Source of the DNA: CAYPFY01 sp964410105
GTDB lineage: Bacteria > Bacteroidota > Ignavibacteria > UBA10030 > SZUA-254
Direction: 5' to 3'
Assembly: GCA_964410105.1 (NCBI GenBank)
Contig: CAYPFY010000017.1
Coordinates: 1-64,000 of the forward strand
Length of the DNA: 64,000 nucleotides
Below the pieces are notes generated by a model, which saw nothing but the letters and a program-made list of their open reading frames with translations, did no database searches and was not told where the DNA came from. Below are positions 24,675 to 32,528 of this stretch, in pieces. The first letter of the stretch is position 1. The number at the start of each line of letters is the position of its first letter. The position numbers were made by a program, and so were the translations under genes.

Positions 24675-25442
24675 ATGGAAGCTGTGTCCTCGCCCCGGCC
24701 CCTGCCGTCGAGGGAAATGGGGTGGATCGAATGGCTGTTCCCCGCAACCCGCCCGGGTTACCGGAGTTTTCTTGAGAATCTTCGGCCTCTTCGAGTGATC
24801 GGAGAGGGGAGAAGGGGTAAAGGAGAGATGATTCTGGGACAGCCAGGCACCACTCCTGATTTTACAGCTCCGCTTCCGCCGGTCTTTGCCTATGGTGCCA
24901 TAGAGACTGATGCCGGGATGATTTCGATTACGGTCAGGGAGATGCTGAACGACCAGGTCTCGGTTGAAATAGTCAGCCATCGGTCGGATGATATCCCCGA
25001 AAATTTCCGGGAGATCCGCCGGTATAGTTATTCGGAATGGATGCCCGGCAAACCCTGTCCGGCCTGCGGGAGAAATGTCAGGGAAGTTTCGATGCACCCG
25101 GCCGGCGACGAAGCGACACATTTTGTCCTCGCTCTCTGCGCCACCGACAGACGAATCTGGGTGCACGATCCTTCGTCAGAGGTGAATCGCCTTATTCCGG
25201 TGACGAATTTTCATAACGAATTGGTGCTCCATAAGAATATACGGGACCCCAATGTTGCGCTCGATTCGAAACGGCTTTTCGCCGATCTTCCCCAGTATTC
25301 CGACGCCGATCTGACGTACGCGTTCAGGACGTATAACACTTTAAGAACGAAAGTTCACGTGGAAGGGCCGATGGAGTCGGACCGCAAGCCGAAATCCTCC
25401 CTTCTCTCCTCTCTCCGATCACTTTTCGCGAAAAAATCATGA
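24675..25442 (+). CDS. unknown protein inside the Kdo/Lpt gene run
   Basis: 255 residues, not recognised. It has no signal peptide or membrane helix. The N-terminal 60 residues are basic and proline-rich. The centre (residues about 65-165) contains VFAYGAIETDAGMISITVREM, a single CPACG, and a histidine-containing VREVSMHPAGDEATHFVLALC. The single CxxC, with further Cys nearby, might bind a metal, but that is not proved. The C-terminus is a lysine/serine-rich tail. It starts two nt after kdsC and overlaps kdsD by ATGA, so it is tightly coupled to Kdo synthesis. Confidence 0.75.
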   Translation: MEAVSSPRPLPSREMGWIEWLFPATRPGYRSFLENLRPLRVIGEGRRGKGEMILGQPGTTPDFTAPLPPVFAYGAIETDAGMISITVREMLNDQVSVEIVSHRSDDIPENFREIRRYSYSEWMPGKPCPACGRNVREVSMHPAGDEATHFVLALCATDRRIWVHDPSSEVNRLIPVTNFHNELVLHKNIRDPNVALDSKRLFADLPQYSDADLTYAFRTYNTLRTKVHVEGPMESDRKPKSSLLSSLRSLFAKKS

Positions 25443-26425
25443 AGTCTGAAGAGAAGATTATCGAGACGGGGAAGAAAGTCATCCGCATCGAGGCGGAGTC
25501 CGTCGCTGCCCTGGAATCGCGAATCGATGCAAAATTCGCACGGGCGATAGAAATCATCGTCTCCTGCAACGGGAGAGTGGTGGTGACCGGGATGGGGAAA
25601 TCCGGAATAATCGCCCGCAAGATCGTGGCAACGTTGAATTCTACCGGCACACCCTCCCTCTTTCTTCACCCTTCCGACGCCGTCCACGGCGACCTCGGCA
25701 TGGTCCGTAAAGAGGATGTCGTCCTTTGTATCTCGAAAAGCGGCGACACAGCCGAGCTTTTCGATCTTCTGCCGATTTTCAAACGAATCGGGGTTCCCAT
25801 CATTTCAATGGTGGGGAGTGTGAACTCCCGCATCGCGAAAATCTCCGATGTCGCGCTCGATATCAGTGTGAAGGAGGAGGCGTGTCCCTATGATCTGGCC
25901 CCTACCTCCTCGACGACCGCTACTCTGGCCCTCGGCGACGCTCTCGCCATGGCCCTTCTCGATAAAAGGAATTTTACGCTCGAGGATTTTGCCATGGTGC
26001 ATCCGGGGGGCAATCTGGGGAAAAGGCTCCTCCTCCGGATCGAAGAGATGATGGTGAAGGGAGACCATATTCCCGTTGTCCGAAAGGATATCCCGGTTCG
26101 TGACGCGATTCTGGAAATTACATCAAAGCGGCTCGGGGCCACCTGTGTTGTGGACGGCGACGGGAAGCTTGTCGGTATCGTCACCGACGGGGATCTCCGT
26201 CGCATGCTCCAGAAGACGACCGATGTCACCCATACGACGACGGAGATGATGATGACAAAACATCCCAAAACGATCAGGAAGGATATGCTCGCCGCCGTCG
26301 CCCTTCAGGAAATGGAGGCCCATAATATCACGCAGCTCATTGTTGTGGATGGCCGTGGCCACCCGGTCGGGATGGTGCACCTGCATGAGCTGGTGAAGGC
26401 CGGGCTGGGTGGCGAGAATCTCTAG
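25439..26425 (+). CDS. kdsD: arabinose-5-phosphate isomerase
   Basis: Converts ribulose 5-phosphate to arabinose 5-phosphate, the sugar donor for KdsA. An N-terminal SIS domain (about 30-190) holds VVVTGMGKSGIIARK, HPSDAVHGDLGM and ISKSGDTAE. Two CBS domains (about 205-328) follow, with ATCVVDGDGKLVGIVTDGDLRR and ITQLIVVDGRGHPVGMVHLHEL. The length (328) matches KdsD/GutQ. The ATG overlaps the upstream stop (ATGA). With kdsA and kdsC it completes the route to free Kdo. Confidence 0.96.
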   Translation: MKSEEKIIETGKKVIRIEAESVAALESRIDAKFARAIEIIVSCNGRVVVTGMGKSGIIARKIVATLNSTGTPSLFLHPSDAVHGDLGMVRKEDVVLCISKSGDTAELFDLLPIFKRIGVPIISMVGSVNSRIAKISDVALDISVKEEACPYDLAPTSSTTATLALGDALAMALLDKRNFTLEDFAMVHPGGNLGKRLLLRIEEMMVKGDHIPVVRKDIPVRDAILEITSKRLGATCVVDGDGKLVGIVTDGDLRRMLQKTTDVTHTTTEMMMTKHPKTIRKDMLAAVALQEMEAHNITQLIVVDGRGHPVGMVHLHELVKAGLGGENL

Positions 26426-26437
26426 CCAATATCCTCT

Positions 26438-26983
26438 GTGAAAATCCGGACGTCGGAAAAACTGTTGTTCGCCGGCCTTATTCTCAGCTTCTGCTCCTGC
26501 GAGGAGAAGATAAAACCATCGATTTCACCCGCGGCTATCAGTCGCGACGTACCCACCCAGGAGAGCTGGAACGCCACTATTACTTTTACGGATTCAGGCC
26601 GCGTGACCGGGATTCTGCGGGCAGGCCATATCGCGGATTTTGCAGAGAAAAAGCTCACCCGGCTGGATTCCGGCATCACCGTGGATTTCTACGACGAGCA
26701 TCAGCGCCATACCTCTGTCCTGACTGCAAAACGCGGGGTGGTGAATGATTTTACGCACGATTTTGAGGCGCATGAGAATGTGGTTGTCGTTTCCGATAGC
26801 GGAACGACGCTCCGTACGCAGGATCTTTTTTGGGATAACAGGCTGCAGAAGATCCATACCCCTGCCTTCGTCGATATCGCTTCCCCCACGGAACAGATCC
26901 AGGGACAGGGTTTTGAGTCCGATCAGAGTTTGAAGCATTATACCATCATCCAGGTCACCGGCCAGGCGAAAACGAATGAGTGA
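26438..26983 (+). CDS. lptC: LPS export ABC transporter periplasmic protein LptC
   Basis: 181 residues from GTG 26438. The N-terminus has a hydrophobic stretch ending in SFCSC, so it may be a lipoprotein rather than the membrane-anchored form of enterobacteria; Bacteroidota-type LptC proteins often look this way. The mature part has the LptC pattern of repeating beta strands: GILRAGHIADFAEKKLT, VDFYDEHQRHTSVLTAKRGVV, DFEAHENVVVVSDSGTTLRTQDLFWD and the ending QGQGFESDQSLKHYTI. It passes LPS from LptB2FG to LptA. It overlaps the next gene by 8 nt. Confidence 0.9.
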   Translation: MKIRTSEKLLFAGLILSFCSCEEKIKPSISPAAISRDVPTQESWNATITFTDSGRVTGILRAGHIADFAEKKLTRLDSGITVDFYDEHQRHTSVLTAKRGVVNDFTHDFEAHENVVVVSDSGTTLRTQDLFWDNRLQKIHTPAFVDIASPTEQIQGQGFESDQSLKHYTIIQVTGQAKTNE

Positions 26984-28244
26984 AGGTTTTCGTCCGCTTA
27001 TTAAAACCCTCCTTCTCGCCTTTTTGATTTTCCCAGCCGCCGCCCGCTCCCAGCAGACTGAAAATTTGGTGATTCTCGAACACGCCGATAGCCTCGTCGG
27101 TCTCGAGGTGAATGGCGAAAAGGCACGCCAATTGCTCGGGCATGTGCGCCTGCGTCAGGGCCATACGACCGCGACTTGCAACCGGGCCGTCCAGTTCCTG
27201 TCGTCAAATAAGGTGACAATGGAAGGGGAGGTCGAGGTCCGGGAGGATAGCCTTCGGCTTGTGAGCAGCCGCGGGGTTTATTATGGAGATTCAAAGATCG
27301 CCGAGGTTTTTGACAGGGTTCTTCTCGAGGACGGGAAGACAACGCTCCGTTCTCAGTATGGCAAGTATTTCACATCGGAAAAAAAGGCGTTTTTCAGGGA
27401 AAATGTCTCGGTCGAGGATACCGCGTCCTTCCTCACCTCGGAAGAGTTCACCTATTATCGGGCAGACCAGAGGTCGATCGCTACCGGACATGTGAGAATT
27501 ACGAGCACGCGGAACGGGTTGACGATTACAGGGGGAAAATTTGAGGATTTTAAGCAGCGCCACTATAGCAGGATCACCGAAAGCCCGGCTGTCACTCAGG
27601 TCGATACCTCACAAGGTACCCGCGATACTCTGACGGTTACAAGCGTCATGATGGAGTCTTTCTCGGATTCGCTCGAAAAACTTATCGCGACCGAGCATGT
27701 GCAGATCACCCGGGACGGCCTTGCGGCCGTGGCGGGAAATGCTGTGTTTTTTACGGCGATCGACAGCATAATTCTCCGCAAATCTCCCGTGATCTGGTAT
27801 TCTGAGGGGAAGTACGACGAGCATCAGGTTGCCGGGGATTCGATTTTCCTGAAACTTGTCAGACGAAAGCTCCAAACAGCCTACGTTCTCGGCCATCCCT
27901 TCGCGATTTCCCGCGCGGATTCCGCTTATCCCAACCGGTTCAATCAGATGACGGGTCAGGAGATTATTCTTCATTTTTCTGAAAATAAGATGCGACGGAT
28001 CGACGTGAACCGGACAGCCACCAGTCTTTATTTTCTCTTCGATGGCCGGAAGGGGAACGGGGCTAACAGGACGACGGGGGATCGCGTCACGATTAACTTT
28101 CTGGACGGGAAACTCGATAAGATCGTCGCTGCAGCCGGGGTGGAAGGCAAGTATTTTCCGGAAAAAATGATCAGGGGTAAGGAGGGCCGCTATAACCTTG
28201 AAGGGTTCAAATACCGGACAGACCGCCCTGGAAGCAAGAAATAG
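26976..28244 (+). CDS. long LptA/OstA-like LPS bridge protein
   Basis: 422 residues, more than twice the size of E. coli LptA. A signal peptide (about 1-26) is followed by an OstA/LptA beta-jellyroll array. Recurrent strands carry the DSLVGLEVNGEKARQLLGHV, VTMEGEVEVREDSLRLVSSRG and FFRENVSVEDTASFLTSEEFTYY patterns. This fits the OstA_2 type of Bacteroidota, in which one chain may span more of the periplasm. It takes LPS from LptC toward LptD. It overlaps lptC by 8 nt and lies 41 nt before lptB. Confidence 0.88.
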   Translation: MSEGFRPLIKTLLLAFLIFPAAARSQQTENLVILEHADSLVGLEVNGEKARQLLGHVRLRQGHTTATCNRAVQFLSSNKVTMEGEVEVREDSLRLVSSRGVYYGDSKIAEVFDRVLLEDGKTTLRSQYGKYFTSEKKAFFRENVSVEDTASFLTSEEFTYYRADQRSIATGHVRITSTRNGLTITGGKFEDFKQRHYSRITESPAVTQVDTSQGTRDTLTVTSVMMESFSDSLEKLIATEHVQITRDGLAAVAGNAVFFTAIDSIILRKSPVIWYSEGKYDEHQVAGDSIFLKLVRRKLQTAYVLGHPFAISRADSAYPNRFNQMTGQEIILHFSENKMRRIDVNRTATSLYFLFDGRKGNGANRTTGDRVTINFLDGKLDKIVAAAGVEGKYFPEKMIRGKEGRYNLEGFKYRTDRPGSKK

Positions 28245-28285
28245 TCTCACTTTTTTCCTCGAATCTGAAATCGTATATTTCCCCA

Positions 28286-29065
28286 ATGCCTGCCGATACT
28301 ACGGAAATTCCCGCCGCCGCGACGAATAGCTCGCAGATCCTCCGCTCTGAAGGGCTTTTCAAACGGTACAAGAATCGCGCGGTCGTGAGCGACGTGACCG
28401 TGGATGTGCGCCGCCATGAGGTGGTCGGGCTCCTCGGGCCTAACGGCGCAGGGAAGACGACGACTTTTTATATGATCGTCGGCATGATCAAGCCTGAAAG
28501 CGGCAAGGTATTTCTTGATGATAGCGAGATTACGAAGGAGCCGATGTACCGCCGGGCGAGGATGGGCATAGGTTACCTCTCACAGGAAGGCTCTGTTTTT
28601 CGTAAGCTGAGCGTGCGGGAGAATATTATTGCAGTGCTCGAGCTGATGGATCTGCCGCGCAAGGAGAGGGAGGAACGGTGTTCACAGCTGATGGAGGATT
28701 TCGGGATCTCGAGGCTGGCCAATAATAAGGGTTATACGCTCTCCGGCGGCGAACGGCGACGCACCGAGATCGCCCGCGCCCTGGCGACAAATCCCAAGTT
28801 TATTCTCCTCGACGAGCCTTTTGCGGGAATCGATCCCATCGCCGTGGAAGATATCATGCGCATCGTCCACGACCTCAAGAACCGGAATATCGGCGTTCTG
28901 ATCACCGACCACAACGTCCACGAGACTCTTTCGATTACCGACCGTTCCTACCTATTATTCGAAGGGAAAATCATTAAATCGGGTACCGCAGAGTATCTGG
29001 CGAACGATCCCGAGGCCCGCCGGCTTTACCTGGGGGAAAAGTTCAAGCTCGACCGGTACGACTGA
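28286..29065 (+). CDS. lptB: LPS export ABC transporter ATPase
   Basis: 259 residues. Walker A is GPNGAGKTT, the Q-loop region is YLSQEGSVFRKLSVREN, the signature LSGGERRRTEIARAL, and Walker B FILLDEPFAGIDP. The SQE-V/I-F-R-K-L-S block is the LptB hallmark. It powers LPS extraction with LptF and LptG, which are not in the window. A TATATTTCC run lies about 7 nt before the ATG, suggesting an additional promoter with a very short leader. The inverted repeat just after the stop is a likely terminator. Confidence 0.96.
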   Translation: MPADTTEIPAAATNSSQILRSEGLFKRYKNRAVVSDVTVDVRRHEVVGLLGPNGAGKTTTFYMIVGMIKPESGKVFLDDSEITKEPMYRRARMGIGYLSQEGSVFRKLSVRENIIAVLELMDLPRKEREERCSQLMEDFGISRLANNKGYTLSGGERRRTEIARALATNPKFILLDEPFAGIDPIAVEDIMRIVHDLKNRNIGVLITDHNVHETLSITDRSYLLFEGKIIKSGTAEYLANDPEARRLYLGEKFKLDRYD

Positions 29066-29092
29066 TTCCTTGATGGTGGAATCCATCAGGAA
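29066..29092. terminator. hairpin between convergent genes
   Basis: TTCCTTGATGG (29066-29076) pairs with CCATCAGGAA (29083-29092) around a 6-nt loop, with one bulged T. It starts right after the lptB stop and faces the end of the next gene on the minus strand, so it may stop transcription from both sides. There is no U-tract. Confidence 0.55.
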
Positions 29093-29095
29093 GTG

Positions 29096-29617
29096 TCACC
29101 AGCCCATCCGCTCTCTCAGCGATGTGATCTGCGCGACGTGATGGCGCCCGTGCCATGCATACAGCTGCACGAGGAAGTCGATGTCGATGAGGCCGTGTTC
29201 GGGATGACGACAGGCTTTGGCAAAATCTTCTGGCCGCAGCGATTTTAGGAACATCACCCACCTTCTGTGGAGGTTTTCCAGTAGGGTAAGGGAAGGGGCC
29301 GCGGGGGCTGATTTCGCATCGGCAAGTTCCGCCCAGAGCTTTTCATCGTATGCGTTGATTGTCGGGCCTTGCTGCGTCAGTGCGAGTTTGCACCGGATGT
29401 ACGCGTTCATGTGGCTGTCAGGGACGTGATGCACGACCTGCCGAACCGTCCATCCTCCCTCCCGATAAGGGGTATCGAGCTGCTTCTCTTCCAATCCCTC
29501 GACCGCACCCCGCATCTTTGAAGGCGCTTCGGCAATCTGGCCGATGAGAACCGTCCGTTCCGCTTCGGTCGTGGACGCTTTCTTCTGGAATTTTCCTATC
29601 GGATAACGAGGGTCCAT
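29096..29617 (-). CDS. DinB-superfamily protein of the YfiT type
   Basis: 173 residues from ATG 29617, with AGGAG six bases before it; an upstream GTG-type extension is less likely. The sequence follows YfiT-like DinB four-helix proteins: YREGGWTVRQVVHHVPDSHMN early and LYAWHGRHHVAQITSLRERMGW at the end. His residues in HHVPDSH and HGRHH are the expected metal ligands. Related proteins act as thiol (for example bacillithiol) transferases or are uncharacterised. The start lies one base past the stop of the DUF4412 gene, so the two form a minus-strand pair. Confidence 0.88.
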   Translation of the reverse strand: MDPRYPIGKFQKKASTTEAERTVLIGQIAEAPSKMRGAVEGLEEKQLDTPYREGGWTVRQVVHHVPDSHMNAYIRCKLALTQQGPTINAYDEKLWAELADAKSAPAAPSLTLLENLHRRWVMFLKSLRPEDFAKACRHPEHGLIDIDFLVQLYAWHGRHHVAQITSLRERMGW

Positions 29618-29618
29618 T

Positions 29619-30401
29619 CTACTCCTCTCCTCTCTCAAGCCCCTGGAGCCATTTGGGCTTTACTTTTTTGTACCCGGCCGGAACCTCGAACGCCGCGGCC
29701 GGCGTTGTTCGCCGTTCAATCTTGGTGACGGTCGTCGACATGGCCGCCATCTCGGTTTTTACCGGAAAACCGTCGATCTGCTTATAACCTTCAGCGAGGG
29801 ATTTACCGTTCACCGGGACCATGGAGGCGATTTTTTGAACGAACTCCTTCAGCTCATTTCCCATTTCCCCATATCCCTTTATGTCTTTCGTCGTCCAGAC
29901 GGTGAAGAGGTCCTTATCTCCCTGTTTGACGATGTTCTGTACACAGGGGTAGCCGCTGATTGTTTTTTTCTCTTTTCCCCGGTCGACGCTGTATGCCTCT
30001 CCGCTGTCTTCCCCCCCGGTCATGCTTTTGCCCATAAGTTTTTCTACCATCTTTCGCTGGTCCTCCGGCATGTCTTTGAGCTTTTCCCGCATGGCCGCAA
30101 GTTTGCTCTTGAGCGTGCCTCCCATCTGCCTGATGCTGCTCTCCATCTCTGAAAAAGTCATTTCCGAGTATGTGCTGTCTTTATCGTTAACGATAATGAA
30201 CAGTTCCTTGTCGAGACGGATGATGGTGGACGTTTCTCCACTGTCGGCCGCTTCCTTGAACATTTTTGGCATATAGTAAGTCTTGGAGTGCCTTTCCTTG
30301 TCCCCCATCACTGGGATGACTGTCGAGCTTTCCCAGTAAAGTCCCTGGGACCTGGCCGGCAGAATGAATATTATTGTCCAGAGAATCAGTTTGAGTTTCA
30401 T
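29619..30401 (-). CDS. exported DUF4412-like protein
   Basis: 260 residues with a signal peptide (MKLKLILWTIIFILPARSQG). Residues 20-110 contain YYMPKMFKEAADSGETSTIIRLDKELF-type strands and a charged helical stretch. The centre has KKTISGYPCVQNIVKQGDKDLFTVWTTKD, the usual DUF4412 pattern in which a short Cys-containing motif precedes W-x-T. The fold is thought to resemble LolA-type barrels, but the function is unknown. It should be periplasmic. It is the first gene of a two-gene minus-strand unit with the DinB protein. Confidence 0.75.
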   Translation of the reverse strand: MKLKLILWTIIFILPARSQGLYWESSTVIPVMGDKERHSKTYYMPKMFKEAADSGETSTIIRLDKELFIIVNDKDSTYSEMTFSEMESSIRQMGGTLKSKLAAMREKLKDMPEDQRKMVEKLMGKSMTGGEDSGEAYSVDRGKEKKTISGYPCVQNIVKQGDKDLFTVWTTKDIKGYGEMGNELKEFVQKIASMVPVNGKSLAEGYKQIDGFPVKTEMAAMSTTVTKIERRTTPAAAFEVPAGYKKVKPKWLQGLERGEE

Positions 30402-30839
30402 CGTTTTTCCTTGTGTCAGATGGTCAATGCAATGGAAAATTTAGCGATTAGATGTCTAAGTAACAAACTCGATGGTATGATCTAAGTTCTGAGTTCGGTA
30501 GTCGCAGGAAATTGCGTTGTCTGTGTTGACGCTACTGCTCTCGGTCCGCGATGGGTATACCTTTATCCCGGAGAGGATTGCGTTTTTCATTGACACGATC
30601 AGAGACATTTCTTACATTCCGTCTGCTCGGGGGCTTTGTGCTTTCCATGGTGACGTGCCTGAGGGTGTCCGTGAGCCTTCAAGGTATGTAATTTGATTCT
30701 GATTATTCCGCTCAGCGATTGCTTTGTAAGCGATTTCTCGCCGCCCAATCCAGGTGAACCCGACCGCGAGTCAGGCGGGGACGAGGGATTGTCGGTCAAA
30801 GACGTTGCCGTCATGTCTTAGGGAAGAAAGGATGGGTAA
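30402..30839. other. 438-nt interval without a supported gene
   Basis: Between the divergent DUF4412 and orphan genes. A 71-codon minus frame at 30599-30814 ends in ECKKCL, but it has no ribosome binding site and no recognised family. I see no tRNA-like cloverleaf and no attC-like motif. Promoters for the genes on both sides probably lie here. Confidence 0.4.
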
Positions 30840-31163
30840 GTGACCCAAAACTCCAAGCATGGATCTCCGGTTGGCCTCGCGTGGTACCGCGCGGGGGAGT
30901 GGGAGGACCTGAAGGCTTTCTGCGAAGATGGGAGCAAATTAGAGGAGAGCTACGAGGAGTGGAAACGCAACGCGGAGAAAGCGCTTCGCGATATTGAACG
31001 ACAGGGGTTCTACGTCGAACGTATCGATTTTGACCTGGATGAGTTCAAGAAATGGTGCCGGGCGAATCAAAAACAGCCGATAGGGATTTCTCGATCTGAA
31101 TTCGCCGTGATGAAGCTGCACGCCCGGGGAGGATCGAAGACTGGCCCACTGCACGGCCCATAG
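30840..31163 (+). CDS. small conserved-looking protein of unknown function
   Basis: 107 residues from GTG 30840, with AAAGGATGG upstream. The sequence is acidic and helical: GLAWYRAGEWEDLKAFCEDG, then YEEWKRNAEKALRDIERQG, then IDFDLDEFKKWCRANQ. I recall similar unnamed proteins with the same W-Y-x-x-x-x-W and EEW-x-x-x-A-E pattern in many bacteria, but no function is known. It is cytoplasmic. It stands alone, convergent with the permease gene, with an inverted repeat between them. Confidence 0.7.
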   Translation: MTQNSKHGSPVGLAWYRAGEWEDLKAFCEDGSKLEESYEEWKRNAEKALRDIERQGFYVERIDFDLDEFKKWCRANQKQPIGISRSEFAVMKLHARGGSKTGPLHGP

Positions 31164-31176
31164 GGAGGATTCCTCA

Positions 31177-31220
31177 AACCGCTGGCTCTCTCATTGAGAG
31201 ATTGGCTGCCACAGCGGGTT
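31177..31220. terminator. nested inverted repeat between convergent genes
   Basis: AACCGCTGG (31177-31185) faces CCACAGCGGGTT (31209-31220), pairing with two small bulges, and an inner CTCTC / GAGAG stem sits between. It lies between the ends of the small plus-strand gene and the minus-strand permease gene. It could act as a terminator in both directions. Confidence 0.5.
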
Positions 31221-31282
31221 GTGAGTGTCGGAACCCCCACACTTCTAATCACGAAGTCCTAACTGGCAGGTCAGTCGCGTCG

Positions 31283-32524
31283 TTACTCGTACCGCAGAGA
31301 CTCGACCGGATCGACGCTTGCCGCCCTGCGCGCAGGGAAGTACCCCGCCAGAAATCCGATAAGCCCCAGTATGCCGGTCGTGATCAACATGATTCCGGGG
31401 GAAAGTATCGGTTTTCCAAGAAATTGCATCGGGCCGTCGGGGTCCGCGGGGATGAGCTTTACTCCCGAGATCGTTCCCCACGATACCAGGAGCCCTATCG
31501 CTCCGCCTATGAAAGCTATGAGCAATGCTTCAAAGACGATCTGAGAGAGGATGGTCCGCCTTCTCGCACCTACGGCCATTTTTATCCCGATTTCTCTCGT
31601 TCTCTCCTTAACGATGGCATACATGACGTTTGCCACTCCGACTCCCGCCACGAGGAGTGTGAGAAAGCCTACCGAGAAGAGAAAAATCGATATGCCGAGG
31701 GTGATTTTCCTGCCGATTTTTTCATCCTCGATGAAGTCCCATATGTTTACTGTCCTCTCATCCCCCGGGTCGAAATGGTACTTTCTCCCGAGTACGCGAA
31801 AGATCTCTGCCTTCACCTCAGGCTGCTTCGACGGATCCGCGGGACGGACGACTATGGAATTTACCGTCTTAGTGCCGTACATGGTCCGGAATGTGGTGTA
31901 AGGCATGATGGCCCGCTCGTCATCCGGGCCGTTGTTCATGCTCGTCTGTAGTTTCTTCTGGAGCAGGCCCACGACGGTGAAAGGGACATTGTCCAGGATG
32001 ATTGCCTTTCCGACAGGGTCTTCGTCCTTGAAGATCTCTTTGGCGATTACCGGGCCGAGGACAAGCACTCTCCGCTGCAGCGAAAGGTCTGCTTCATCGA
32101 GGAATCGACCGCCCGCCGAGGGGTACATGCGCCGCATTTCTTCGAATTCGGAGTTGACCCCCTCGCATTCGGTGTTGATGGTGAATTTCTTGTAGGTCAG
32201 CCGTACGCCGTTACGGTACTGCGGGCTCACCATGTCGATCGCCGGGATGGCGTCTTTGAGCATCGCCGCATCCTCCTCGGCGAACCGGATTTTCCTCCCC
32301 TTCGGAAGTCCCTCGAATTGCTTGCCCGTCTCCCCGCCATAGAGGATCAGGATGCGGTCTCCCGCATTGAGGAGCCCATTCTCCATCTGGACCCCCAGCC
32401 CCTCACCGAAGGAGAGAAGCAGGACGACAGCGATGGTCCCCCAGGCGATGGCAACGATGGTGAGGCTCGCCCGGGTGCGCTGCTCGTTGAGATCTCTCAA
32501 AAATTCTTTAAGGAGGAGCCACAT
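31283..32524 (-). CDS. MacB/FtsX-type ABC transporter permease
   Basis: 413 residues: an N-terminal transmembrane helix (about 19-42), a large periplasmic MacB-PCD domain (about 45-275), then three C-terminal helices of the FtsX domain. The cytoplasmic coupling motif TREIGIKMAVGARRRTI lies after the first of these. No ATPase is fused. It is the last gene of a minus-strand unit: membrane-fusion adaptor, permease, permease. Four nt separate it from the paralogous permease upstream. The unit lacks an ATPase gene, so it must work with a protein encoded elsewhere. The substrate is unknown. Confidence 0.92.
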   Translation of the reverse strand: MWLLLKEFLRDLNEQRTRASLTIVAIAWGTIAVVLLLSFGEGLGVQMENGLLNAGDRILILYGGETGKQFEGLPKGRKIRFAEEDAAMLKDAIPAIDMVSPQYRNGVRLTYKKFTINTECEGVNSEFEEMRRMYPSAGGRFLDEADLSLQRRVLVLGPVIAKEIFKDEDPVGKAIILDNVPFTVVGLLQKKLQTSMNNGPDDERAIMPYTTFRTMYGTKTVNSIVVRPADPSKQPEVKAEIFRVLGRKYHFDPGDERTVNIWDFIEDEKIGRKITLGISIFLFSVGFLTLLVAGVGVANVMYAIVKERTREIGIKMAVGARRRTILSQIVFEALLIAFIGGAIGLLVSWGTISGVKLIPADPDGPMQFLGKPILSPGIMLITTGILGLIGFLAGYFPARRAASVDPVESLRYE

Positions 32525-32528
32525 GCGC

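Noticed and set aside
24456..25166. A 236-codon minus-strand frame
   Set aside because: Lies opposite kdsC and the unknown gene, and shows the low-complexity bias of a shadow frame.
30599..30814. A 71-codon minus-strand frame ending ECKKCL
   Set aside because: No ribosome binding site and no recognised family; possible but not supported.
31202..31951. A 249-codon plus-strand frame
   Set aside because: Antisense to the permease at 31283-32524, which has clear domains; this frame has none.
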